Source of the DNA: Ipomoea triloba | Taxonomy: Eukaryota > Streptophyta > Magnoliopsida > Solanales > Convolvulaceae | NCBI RefSeq assembly: GCF_003576645.1 | Contig: NC_044927.1 | Location: forward strand, 18,127,808 to 18,191,807 | Reading direction: 5' to 3' | Length of the DNA stretch: 64,000 nt | Part shown: positions 48,393-58,698 of the stretch, one piece after another | How positions within the stretch are numbered: position 1 is the first letter of the stretch | How the letters are laid out: every line of letters starts with the position of its first letter | Position numbers and translations under genes: made by a program | The notes under the pieces: model-generated | What the model was told of the DNA's origin: nothing | Seen by the model: the letters and a program-made list of their open reading frames with translations, nothing else | Database searches by the model: none

Positions 48393-49329
48393 ATGGCAAA
48401 TACGACATATCCCTCATCTTCGGATAACTCTTCCTTTTGGGATGACATTATCGTATCACCGTTAAGAGATAGTGCACAAAGTATAGATTTTACTGCTGTC
48501 GAAAATTTTGAGAATGCTTCACCAGAGTCGAAAGAGATAATTGCTTCACCGGGTACAGATGTCGTGGCTATTGATCAAGGTGCTGCTGTAGTAGTGGAGG
48601 AAGATAATACCACTGCAACGCTAGATGTAGCAGCTATGAATGCAAGTGTATTTCGTGGGAGAAAGAGAACTAGAAGAACATTTTGTGATACTACCACACT
48701 AACTTTTGAAAAATTTTCTGAATATTTTTATCTGCCTTCTGAACAAGCTGCAGAGGAATTGCAGGTTGGGCGCGAAGTTTTTAATAAAAAGTGTAGGGAA
48801 GTGGGAATTTCCTACTGGCCTTATCGAAAACTCGTGAGTCTGGACAGATTATTGGCAAAAGTTCAGGTAATTTCTATATTCCTATATCTTTTTCAACTTA
48901 ACATTTTCGAAGGGGGTTTAACAATGTGTGATATAGGAATTTGGTGAAATCAAGGGTCAAGCTGAACTGCAAAGGACAATTAAGGGGCTAGAGGATGAGA
49001 GGGATGCAATACTTCAAAATCCAAATTTAGACTTGACTGAAGCAACAGTGAGGCTTAGAGACAAATGTGACAGGAATAGTTCCAGAAAGAGAAGGTATAT
49101 AGATCCAGCAGCTTTTCCTTCTACTACTCCTGGAAGTTCATCACAAGCTCCTATAATTCCTGATTTTCCTGAATTAGCACCGAAAGCTTTTCCTTCCACT
49201 ACTCCTGGGAGTTCATCACAAACTCCTATATTTCCTGATATTCCTGAATTGGCACCAGAAGAAATACAAGAAGTACTTGCTTGGCTAGATGAGGATGTTC
49301 CTCCTCCCAAAAATATTAGTGACAAATAA
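48393..49329 (+). CDS. RWP-RK domain protein (RKD-like), antisense inside a copia element, two exons
   Basis: RWP-RK proteins are plant nuclear transcription factors of nitrogen response and egg/gamete programmes. Exon 1 is 48393-48866, intron 48867-48936 (GTAATT...ATATAG, phase 0), exon 2 48937-49329 with a TAA stop. The product has 288 residues and no lesion. ATG 48393 is the first in frame. Residues 1-100 are acidic, Ser/Thr-rich and disordered-looking with a basic RGRKRTRR patch. Residues about 101-158 form the domain: FEKFSEYFYLPSEQAAEEL, VFNKKCREVGIS, then YWPYRKLVSLDRL. The signature RWPxRK is YWPYRK here. Exon 2 starts with a coiled-coil-like stretch (IKGLEDERDAIL), then two 25-residue repeats (AFPSTTPGSSSQ...PELAP) and an acidic end. 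It lies between the pol stop and the 3' LTR, opposite to pol. AATAAA signals follow. The domain call is firm; function in an element is inferred. Confidence 0.85.
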
Positions 49330-49751
49330 ATACAAGTTTACACAAAATATAGTTAACAAAAAAAAAAAAAATTAGCACTAAGCAAGTTTGGCAATTGTGC
49401 ATGTAGTGAACACACAGTGATAAATAAAAAATTGTAAAAGATTTTTGGCAAACTTCATAACCTATGTACTTAGCAGTAGCATATTTCATAAGCTAGTATA
49501 TATTGAGCAAACACTACTCAAGACAGTTGGAAAAGAAAATGATTTGGTACAAGAAATCAAACTTTAAACAAACAAACGTAAGGATTACAGAGCATGCACA
49601 AAAAAAAAATTATATATATATATATATCCAATCATGAAATTCGACAAGAATTAATCACAAAACACACTTATATAACATATAAATATATGCAACGTCACAT
49701 ACGAATAAAATCATATACTTGAGCTATAATTAGAGATTAAAATTTAGATAC
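49330..49751. other. Spacer between the RWP-RK gene and the pol stop
   Basis: AT-rich with an A run at 49359 and TATATA near 49611-49626. Nothing coding. It holds the likely 3' end of the RWP-RK transcript. Confidence 0.45.
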
Positions 49752-52291
49752 TTAGCTCAATTCAATCATGCCCATTTCATGCCTTAGAGTNCCATCATGC
49801 TCATTTCGAATCTGTTTTGCATAAGCTTAGAAAATTTCTCACATAAATTTCCATTAGTACTCCCAAAAATAATATCATCAACATAAATTTGTACTAATAA
49901 AATATGATTATTTTCTTGAATTCTAAATAAGGTTTTGTCAACAAGGCCTTTGGTAAAACCACAACTAATTAAGAACATTGATAGGGTATCATACCAAGCT
50001 CTAGGTGCTTGTTTTAACCCATATAATGCCTTCTTTAGTTTATAGACCTTGTCAACTTCACCTTGTACCTCAAATCCCGGTGGTTGTTCAACATATACTT
50101 CCTCTTCAAGTAAGCCATTAAGGAATGCACTTTTCACGTCCATTTGATAAACCGTGAAATTCTTGTATGCAGCGTAGGCTAGGAAAATTCGAATCGCTTC
50201 AAGTCTTGCAACTGGGGCAAAAGTCTCATCAAAATCTATTCCTTCTTCTTGAGAGTATCCCTTCGCGACTAGCCTTGCTTTATTCCTAACAATGATGCCG
50301 TCTTCGTTTGCTTTGTTCCTAAAGACCCATTTAGTTCCAATAACATTGTGATTTTTTGGTCTTGGGACAAGCTCCCAAACATCATTTCTTTTAAATTGAT
50401 TCAATTCTTCTTGCATAGCCTCAATTCAGCTTGGATCATTTAGAGCTTCATCAATTTCTTTCGGTTCCATTTGAGATAGAAAGCACGCAAATAGAGCGTC
50501 TCTTGTAGAGGATCTTGTTTTCACGCCATCGTGCAAGTTTCCAATAATAAGATCTTGAGGGTGATCTTTGAGCCATCTCAAATCTGGTTGAAGGTTGTTT
50601 TGGGGAAAGGATGATAGTGTAAAGTCATTTGCAAGTGGGGTTGAGGATGATGGGTTTTGGTTTGTAAAGTTGGTTCCAATCTCATTTCTAAGGTCAGCCT
50701 CAACTGTAAAGTTGGTTCCAATCTCATTTCTAAGGTCAGCCTCAACCTCATCCCTTAAGTCAGCCTCAACTTCATCACCAGCCTCAACCTCATCCCTTAA
50801 GTCAGCCTCAACTTCATCACTTGCTTCAACCTCATCCCTTAAGTCAGCCTCAACTTCATCACTTGCTACGTGATTTATGTACTGCCCTCCAATTTCAGGG
50901 GAATTTAATTCTAGATCATTTAACCCCTGTAAAACATCATCTTCAAAAGAATCATTAGTAACACTTAAACCATTATGGACGTTCTTACCCATATTTGAAG
51001 TATTTGGTTCTTGGGTTTTTGGTGATTCATCAAATACAACATGAATTGATTCTTCTACTACCACTGTCCTTTTGTTCAATATTCTGAATGCTCTGCTAGT
51101 AGACGAATATCCCAAAAATATTGCTTCATCTGCACGCTCATCAAATGTTTTTAGATACGATTTACCGTTATTAAGAACAAAACATTTGCAACCAAAAGAA
51201 TGAAAATAGCTAAGATTAGGCTTTCTCCCTTTCCATAATTCATATGGTGTCTTGTTGTGTGTTTTGTGAATCATGCTTCTGTTCTGAGTATAACAAGCAG
51301 TGTTGATAGCCTCCGCCCAAAAACGTTTTGGTAGTTCGGCTGTTGAAATCATGACTCGTGCGGCTTCTTTAAGTGTTCTATTTCTTCTTTCAGCTACACC
51401 ATTTTGTTGTGGCGTCCTTGCGGCAGATAGTTGATGCAAAATCCCCTGTGAACTATAGTAGGCCTGGATCACGCCATTCACGAATTCTGTACCTCTGTCT
51501 GTACGGATTTTGGAGATTTTTGCGTCCTTTTCGTTTTGAATTTGTTTTAAGAGCTCTGGCAATTTTTGTTCCACTTCGTTCTTCTTATTGATGAATATCG
51601 TCCAAGTGTACCTGGAAAAATCATCAACAACAACAAGAGTATATTTCTTACCACTTATACTTACCGGGTCTACTGGACCAAAGAGATCCATATGTAGTAG
51701 ACTAAGAGGTCTTGATGTAGATTCTTGTGTCTTAGATTTGAAAGAAGACTTGATTTGCTTTCCTTTCTGACACGCATCACATATTTGATCCTTCTTGTAT
51801 ACAATGTTGGGTAAACCTTCAACTAACTTACATTTTGCAAGCTTGTTAATAGACTTGAAATTTAAGTGATTTAATTTCCTGTGCCATTCCCAACTCGTAG
51901 TGCTTGAGTTGTTCGCCATTAAACATATAGAGTCCTTCGTTGTGCTCCAATCAACAACATACATATTTTTCTTTCTCTTTCCGGTGAGCACAATTTTCTT
52001 TGTGGATTCTTCTTTGACTCGGCATTTGTCTTTGAAAAACTCTACAAGGTATCCTTTGTCGCAGAATTGGCTTGTGCTAAGGAGATTGAACTTTAGTCCT
52101 TCCACATAGGATACATTTTCAATTCTTAAGCCATTCTTGATAACAATTCCGGTTCCCTTTGTTATTCCATGATCATTTCCACCAAATATGACTTTTGGTC
52201 CTTCGATATTTCTGAACTCTACTAGACTAGCTTTATTACCGGTCATATGTCGAGAACATCCGCTATCAAAGTACCAAATATCCTGCAACAA
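49752..52291 (-). pseudogene. Copia pol of the large element: protease-like start, integrase, reverse transcriptase; RNase H missing
   Basis: Minus strand from 52291: WYFDSGCSRHMTG (protease DSG), the GAG-pre-integrase zinc site WHRKLNHLNF...CDAC, the integrase core (HMDLFGP, VVDDFSRYTW, RTDRGTEF, PQQNGVAERRNRTLKE), then an acidic tandem repeat of EVEADLRD units (about 50665-50875). A nonsense TGA at about 50426-50428 separates the reverse transcriptase, which runs 50416-49792 with [36 protein letters not shown] and the active site YVDDIIFG. After FEMSMM comes the single N at 49791. The last dozen codons of a copia pol (LRHEMGMIELS, stop TAA at 49754-49752) then follow directly, so about 1 kb of RNase H sequence is absent. 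Confidence 0.88.
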
Positions 52292-52293
52292 AA

Positions 52294-54207
52294 TTAAGTA
52301 TTTTTAGGTACCCAGATTTGTTTGGGTCCTTCCTTGTTAGTGATTTTAGGCATCCAAATCAACCTTGATCTCATTAATCCAAGATTAGGTGATTTGTAAC
52401 CATTGACAGTATTATAATTGTAAGGAATTTGGACATTCTTTTTGTGGGCTGGCACTTGTCCAACATTCGTTTGTTTAATAAAATGAAATGTGTTGAACTT
52501 GGTTTTTGTCCATGGTTTGATTTCATCATGCCAGTCATCTTCGGTAGGATAATCCCTACCAAACCTCATCATTGGAAATTGTTTCCTATGAGGTCTTTGT
52601 GCACTTGACTCATTGGTAAATCTCTTACGAGAACCAAACTCATGCTTTTTAAATTTCTGCATTGGCGAAAAAATATTGCTTTGAAGCTTCGGCCTTGCAG
52701 TGTTTATTCTAGCATTAGTTTGATAACCAATTCCTTGTCTCATAGTGCTATCTTGACTTTTGACAAATTTTACTACTTGAGCTTTATTAATTAAAGAAGT
52801 AGTAGAATTAGTCAATTTTTCAGAAATTTTAGTACATGTAGGATCATAGCCCAATCCGGCTTTATCTCCTGAGGGTTTTTGCATATTTACCATTTTATCC
52901 ATTATTTTGGATGAATGTGTAAATGATGCTATTGTCTCCCTAAGATTATGTTCTCTAATTTCTCTAGCTTTACACTCTTCTTGAAGGCGAATATTTTCAG
53001 CTTTCAAGTTTCTCATCTCAAGTAAAGCATCTTGCAATTTCTCATTTATTTCATCTTTTTCAAGAATCAGAGAATCATTGCGCTCTTTGAGTTGAGAATG
53101 AGTGTCCATAACAAGTTGACAGTCTTTCATTAATTGAAATATAGATTCTCTAGAAAAAGATGAATTTGCATAATCAAAAGATTTAGATGTTACCTCGTCT
53201 TCTTCTACTTCATGCGCCATTAGGCATTTTTCTTGGAAATCTGATTCACTGGTTATGCTTAGAAGACACAGTAGAGCAGTATCCTTCGTTGTGCTATCAC
53301 TTTCATCACTTGAAGATTCCTCAGACCCACTTGTCTCAAGAGGGTCACTTATTAAAGCTTTTCTTTTATCCTTCTTGAATCTTCTATCCTTTGATTCAGA
53401 TATTTCCTGTGGAGAGTTAGAAGTATTTTTATTTTGATTTTTACTTACCTTGGGGTATGGACATTCTGCCATGAAATGTCCTGGTTTTCTACAGTTGTAA
53501 CATAAGTTTGTGTTATCATCAGAAAATTCCCTTCTTGACCTTCTGGATGAACTTCCTTGATTTCTTTGAGATGAATTGTTGAAGTTGTTTTTCCACATGA
53601 ATTTTTTGAATTTCCTAACAAGTAAAGCAAATTGTTCGTCAGATAAAAAATCATTATTTCCTACTAACCTTGAGTTTGATGGTTGTTCGGCTACTAAGGC
53701 TGTGGTTCTTTCTTCACGTTCCTCCTCAAGTTTTGATTTCATCTCGAACTCGTACGCTTTGAGATCACTAAAGAGTTTGTCAGTTGAAACAGTTTTTAGA
53801 TCCCTATGATCTCGCATGGCTGTCACTTTCATATCCCAACTTGACGGTAGTCCGCGGAGTATTTTGAGAGAGATTTCTTTTTGATCGAGGGTCTTTCCAA
53901 GATCAGTAATCTCTTCCAAAACTTTGACTAATCTAGACTCCATGTCTGCAATCTTTTCACTTGGTAGCATCTTGAAGTCTTCAAACTTTTTCATTGCAAT
54001 TGTGAGTTTGTTGTCTTTTTCCTGTTCGTCTCCTTCGCCGATTTGGATTAAGACATCCCACACGTCTTTAGCTGTTTTGCACTTACGGATTTTTGGGAAG
54101 ATTGTATCATCCACAGCTTTGAACAGTATATCCTTAGCTATATTGTCCAGGTTACTTCGCAATCTATCGTCAGAAGTCCATTCCATCTTTGGCTTTGAAA
54201 CATACTG
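52294..54207 (-). CDS. Copia gag of the large element (5' end in the gap)
   Basis: The open minus-strand frame runs from the N gap to a TAA at 52296-52294. It has the UBN2-type gag domain (WTSDDRLRSNLDNIAKDIL ... ADMESRLVKVL ... LKILRGLPSSWDMKV), the zinc knuckle CYNCRKPGHFMAEC (about 53500-53460), a Ser/acidic stretch, a coiled-coil stretch (about 53120-52930) and a basic C-terminus ending WVPKNT. Gag stops three bases before the pol frame opens, in a different frame, whereas many related elements read gag and pol as one. The first ~60-100 codons are lost in the gap. Confidence 0.85.
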   Translation of the reverse strand, partial: QYVSKPKMEWTSDDRLRSNLDNIAKDILFKAVDDTIFPKIRKCKTAKDVWDVLIQIGEGDEQEKDNKLTIAMKKFEDFKMLPSEKIADMESRLVKVLEEITDLGKTLDQKEISLKILRGLPSSWDMKVTAMRDHRDLKTVSTDKLFSDLKAYEFEMKSKLEEEREERTTALVAEQPSNSRLVGNNDFLSDEQFALLVRKFKKFMWKNNFNNSSQRNQGSSSRRSRREFSDDNTNLCYNCRKPGHFMAECPYPKVSKNQNKNTSNSPQEISESKDRRFKKDKRKALISDPLETSGSEESSSDESDSTTKDTALLCLLSITSESDFQEKCLMAHEVEEDEVTSKSFDYANSSFSRESIFQLMKDCQLVMDTHSQLKERNDSLILEKDEINEKLQDALLEMRNLKAENIRLQEECKAREIREHNLRETIASFTHSSKIMDKMVNMQKPSGDKAGLGYDPTCTKISEKLTNSTTSLINKAQVVKFVKSQDSTMRQGIGYQTNARINTARPKLQSNIFSPMQKFKKHEFGSRKRFTNESSAQRPHRKQFPMMRFGRDYPTEDDWHDEIKPWTKTKFNTFHFIKQTNVGQVPAHKKNVQIPYNYNTVNGYKSPNLGLMRSRLIWMPKITNKEGPKQIWVPKNT

Positions 54208-54642
54208 NNNNNNNNNNNNNNNNNNNNNNNNNNNNNNNNNNNNNNNNNNNNNNNNNNNNNNNNNNNNNNNNNNNNNNNNNNNNNNNNNNNNNNNNNNNNN
54301 NNNNNNNNNNNNNNNNNNNNNNNNNNNNNNNNNNNNNNNNNNNNNNNNNNNNNNNNNNNNNNNNNNNNNNNNNNNNNNNNNNNNNNNNNNNNNNNNNNNN
54401 NNNNNNNNNNNNNNNNNNNNNNNNNNNNNNNNNNNNNNNNNNNNNNNNNNNNNNNNNNNNNNNNNNNNNNNNNNNNNNNNNNNNNNNNNNNNNNNNNNNN
54501 NNNNNNNNNNNNNNNNNNNNNNNNNNNNNNNNNNNNNNNNNNNNNNNNNNNNNNNNNNNNNNNNNNNNNNNNNNNNNNNNNNNNNNNNNNNNNNNNNNNN
54601 NNNNNNNNNNNNNNNNNNNNNNNNNNNNNNNNNNNNNNNNNN
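54208..54642. other. Assembly gap (N run)
   Basis: 435 Ns replacing the start of gag, the primer site and the outer part of the 5' LTR of the copia element. Open frames across it are meaningless. Confidence 0.99.
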
Positions 54643-55467
54643 GACGTAGGAGATAACAGAAATTGGTAAACCCAGATAAGAGGGAATAGTGATGAATAGT
54701 GCCTGGGTCTTGAAAATATTATGAATGCAGGAAATTAGCAAAACCAAATAAGCAAGTTGTAGAGATTAGGAATATTAAATGGATTTCACAAATATGAATC
54801 TTGCAAATCAGTGTGTGTACGTGCAAGCAGATATTATGTGTACAGAGCAAAACATATATGGGCAGTAAGTAAATGAGAGAGAGATTTTTTAAGTGGTTCG
54901 TCCAAACCCAGCCTACGTCCACTCTACTCCTTTCACTATCTTCAATCACCCAGATACAATAGTGAACACCAAGTGCCAACCCAGCACTTCTATCTACACC
55001 TAGTAGATATTGAGTATTTCGCACAAAGCTATACTCCTACACCAACGAGTGTCTCGCACAAAGCTACACTCCCCAGGGTTTTACAAGCTCCTCTTGTTAC
55101 TCAGCCCTCTGTCTACACCCCGTAGAAATTTTGATACAAGGTAGAAAAAGAAAATATTTTTCTACAACTCTCAGGAACTAAAGATATGGATTTTTGGTTT
55201 TTCGGATTTTTCTTGCTTTGCTATTCTCAGATGTATCACGCTACTTTTCTTGCCTATCACTTGTATATCTCTGTCTTTCTTTTCTTGCTCAAGTGTCCCG
55301 TATTTATAGCTGATGAAAGAATTAATCCGTTGGAAAAATTAATTCTTTATTGTTGCTCTCATGTGCTGATTGCAGTCTTCATGTGGTTTAGGTAGTGTTC
55401 TGAGTTGTATTTCCGTTGTTTGTATTTCTTCAGACTTCTTCCTTTGTCTTTGCATCTCCAGATATTC
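54643..55467 (-). repeat. LTR fragment of the large copia element (copy 2)
   Basis: Nearly identical to 46021-46867 of the 3' LTR apart from a few base changes and a deleted GTGGTTTAGGTAGTGTAGTC-type duplication, so it is probably part of the 5' LTR. Similarity ends near 55467, where unrelated DNA begins. The LTR's starting ~720 bp are absent. Confidence 0.8.
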
Positions 55468-55589
55468 CTGCGTGATGCCTCCTGATATTCTGGTCATCAG
55501 TCTCTCCGCTATTCAAAATATACAGAACTGATATTCCTTCGCTTCTTGCTCCTCTTGTTTTTCTTTCTCCCCTCCTGATATAGCGCATT

Positions 55590-55749
55590 AATTTTAGGCG
55601 TATGGTGCACATTTTTTTGCCTAATAGTGCAAATATTTAGACCTAACTGTTTAGGTAGTTCATTTTTGGAGTTCAAGAGTATTAACCATGGTTTAGGATA
55701 GTGTTATGCTTGTAGTGCATGATTTTTACTCATATAGTGCAAAATTTTA
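55590..55749. repeat. AGTGCA repeat block (left copy)
   Basis: Words such as ATGGTGCACAT, AATAGTGCAAATATTTAGACC and GTAGTGCATGATTTTTACTC match the ~240-bp repeat found between 58.7 and 64 kb. Duplicated at 57247-57406. Confidence 0.75.
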
Positions 55750-56236
55750 GAGTTAATTTCCTTTTTGGTCCTAGACTTATAGTGGCAAAGACAATTTTAG
55801 TCCTCCATAAAAAAATCAGACAATTTATGGACACACTTATTGTGATGAGGACAATTTTTGTCCTCCGTCAATTATCTCGTTAGTTGACCATCTAAATGAG
55901 GGGCATTTCTGTCAATTCAATAAAACTCAATCTAATTTTCTTCCCTTTCTCCACTTGTGCGATGGCGGTGGCTTAGTTCCTGGTCTGAGGCTACGACGAT
56001 GGTTTCTCGGTGAGTAGTGGTGAGACTCCGACAACCCTGCTAGCAGCGAAGCAGTAGCAATGGACAGAACGACGATTGGCATGCGACCTCCCCTGTTTCC
56101 CGCGAGCAACGCAGTAGCTATTGTGGAGCTTTTCCTCTCGTCGACGGTGACTGGTGTGCAGCGGTGGCCTCTGGCGAGCAACACAGCAGCGCCGGGTGGC
56201 CTTGTCAACCTCCGCCTCTTTCTCCCTCAGTCGCTN

Positions 56237-57124
56237 AAATACGATAGAAATACTTGGAATAGCTCAAATATGATATATAATAGATTTGGCTTGCATGCAG
56301 ACGTAGGAGATAACAGAAATTGGTAAACCCAGATAAGAGGGAATAGTGATGAATAGTGCCTGGGTCTTGAAAATATTATGAATGCAGGAAATTAGCAAAA
56401 CCAAATAAGCAAGTTGTAGAGATTAGGAATATTAAATGGATTTCACAAATATGAATCTTGCAAATCAGTGTGTGTACGTGCAAGCAGATATTATGTGTAC
56501 AGAGCAAAACATATATGGGCAGTAAGTAAATGAGAGAGAGATTTTTTAAGTGGTTCGTCCAAACCCAGCCTACGTCCACTCTACTCCTTTCACTATCTTC
56601 AATCACCCAGATACAATAGTGAACACCAAGTGCCAACCCAGCACTTCTATCTACACCTAGTAGATATTGAGTATTTCGCACAAAGCTATACTCCTACACC
56701 AACGAGTGTCTCGCACAAAGCTACACTCCCCAGGGTTTTACAAGCTCCTCTTGTTACTCAGCCCTCTGTCTACACCCCGTAGAAATTTTGATACAAGGTA
56801 GAAAAAGAAAATATTTTTCTACAACTCTCAGGAACTAAAGATATGGATTTTTGGTTTTTCGGATTTTTCTTGCTTTGCTATTCTCAGATGTATCACGCTA
56901 CTTTTCTTGCCTATCACTTGTATATCTCTGTCTTTCTTTTCTTGCTCAAGTGTCCCGTATTTATAGCTGATGAAAGAATTAATCCGTTGGAAAAATTAAT
57001 TCTTTATTGTTGCTCTCATGTGCTGATTGCAGTCTTCATGTGGTTTAGGTAGTGTTCTGAGTTGTATTTCCGTTGTTTGTATTTCTTCAGACTTCTTCCT
57101 TTGTCTTTGCATCTCCAGATATTC
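56237..57124 (-). repeat. LTR fragment of the large copia element (copy 3)
   Basis: The same LTR piece as at 54643-55467, with slightly more on the left. It is followed by 57125-57246, unrelated to the 3' LTR, then by AGTGCA repeat DNA. Confidence 0.78.
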
Positions 57125-57246
57125 CTGCGTGATGCCTCCTGATATTCTGGTCATCAGTCTCTCCGCTATTCAAAATATACAGAACTGATATTCCTTCGCT
57201 TCTTGCTCCTCTTGTTTTTCTTTCTCCCCTCCTGATATAGCGCATT

Positions 57247-57406
57247 AATTTTAGGCGTATGGTGCACATTTTTTTGCCTAATAGTGCAAATATTTAGACC
57301 TAACTGTTTAGGTAGTTCATTTTTGGAGTTCAAGAGTATTAACCATGGTTTAGGATAGTGTTATGCTTGTAGTGCATGATTTTTACTCATATAGTGCAAA
57401 ATTTTA
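57247..57406. repeat. AGTGCA repeat block interrupted by the MULE
   Basis: Same as 55590-55749. The repeat unit breaks at AAAATTTTA, the target duplication of the element at 57407, and resumes at 58690. Confidence 0.8.
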
Positions 57407-58689
57407 GAGTTAATTTCCTTTTTGGTCCTAGACTTATAGTGGCAAAGACAATTTTAGTCCTCCATAAAAAAATCAGACAATTTATGGACACACTTATTGT
57501 GATGAGGACAATTTTTGTCCTCCGTCAATTATCTCGTTAGTTGACCATCTAAATGAGGGGCATTTCTGTCAATTCAATAAAACTCAATCTAATTTTCTTC
57601 CCTTTCTCCACTTGTGCGATGGCGGTGGCTTAGTTCCTGGTCTGAGGCTACGACGATGGTTTCTCGGTGAGTAGTGGTGAGACTCCGACAACCCTGCTAG
57701 CAGCGAAGCAGTAGCAATGGACAGAACGACGATTGGCATGCGACCTCCCCTGTTTCCCGCGAGCAACGCAGTAGCTATTGTGGAGCTTTTCCTCTCGTCG
57801 ACGGTGACTGGTGTGCAGCGGTGGCCTCTGGCGAGCAACACAGCAGCGCCGGGTGGCCTTGTCAACCTCCGCCTCTTTCTCCCTCAGTCGCTGCGTCAAC
57901 GACTCCTCCGCTGCTCCCAGCAGCGTACGGTAGTGCCTCTGCCTCTTCTCCTCCAATGTCCGCCTCAATTGCTCGCACTAATTCAATTCAACACACAATC
58001 AATCAATCAAAATTGAGAAAATCCCCCACACAATTAATAATCCGAAAAAAACCCCTAACCTGAGCTCGGAGATAATGTTTGATTTCATCACGCTGCTATT
58101 TGATATGAGTCCCCAAATCCTCAGCCAAAACCGAGAAGAAAACATAAGATTACGAGGATTGAGGAGAAACATAATAGCCTTTTGCTCGGAACTCGCAACG
58201 CTCAGGTTAGGCTGCCTCGTGACGATTGGAAGGGTAAAAAATTCAGTTCTTCTGTTGAGATTAGAAAGGTACATAGTGAATTCTTTTGTGATTTTAATTG
58301 CAATTCCTTTTGTTTTGTTTTGACCTGATTATGTTGTATTAAGAAAGCTGCAAAATATATTGAGATAGATCAAATCTTATTTGCACAAATCAGATTGAGT
58401 TCTTAAAATCTCATTTTCCCCTTTCCTTCAATTCTCACTGTAGTTTTGTTTTGAAACTTCAGAAAACATACAGTCTGTACTTATCTTCAACTTTGTGAAT
58501 CTGCAACCAAGAACAGAATACTCTGGGATGGAATAAAGAGAAGGAGATATCGTGAAATGACGCAATTACCCCCTCTCAAACGGCAATTAAACAGAAATAT
58601 AGACGGAGGACCAAAATTGTCCGATTTTTTATGGAGGACTAAAATTGTCTTTGCCACCATAAGTCTAGGACCAAAAAAGGAATTAACTC
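57407..58689. mobile_element. MULE-type element with perfect 9-bp TSD, GC-rich interior (Pack-MULE-like)
   Basis: The ends GAGTTAATTTCCTTTTTGGTCC and the complement of GGACCAAAAAAGGAATTAACTC, with arms of about 120 bp (GGCAAAGACAATTTTAGTCCTCC), are flanked by AAAATTTTA (57398-57406 and 58690-58698). The interior from about 57600 to 58020 is GC-rich, unlike its surroundings, with open frames on both strands but no known domain. Such blocks are often the 5' parts of host genes captured by MULEs. The left half is repeated at 55750-56235. Confidence 0.88.
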
Positions 58690-58698
58690 AAAATTTTA

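Larger units (their letters stand above)
54643..57892. repeat. 1.6 kb direct duplication across a single-N join (probable assembly artefact)
   Basis: 54643-56235 recurs at 56300-57892 with constant offset 1657 and no difference noticed. The second copy also carries 60 extra bases of LTR at its left (56237-56299). The copies meet at one N (56236), cutting the first copy in the middle of the MULE-type element. Only the second copy continues into unique DNA. Confidence 0.8.

Noticed and set aside
50595..50873. Plus-strand ORF of LRSASTSS repeats
   Set aside because: Antisense shadow of the acidic repeat in copia pol.
53924..54656. Long plus-strand frames across the 54.2-54.6 kb gap
   Set aside because: Mostly Ns, and antisense to the gag gene on the minus strand.
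55927..56208. 93-residue minus-strand ORF (also at 57584-57865)
   Set aside because: GC-rich interior of a MULE-type element, present twice only because of the duplicated segment; no domain.
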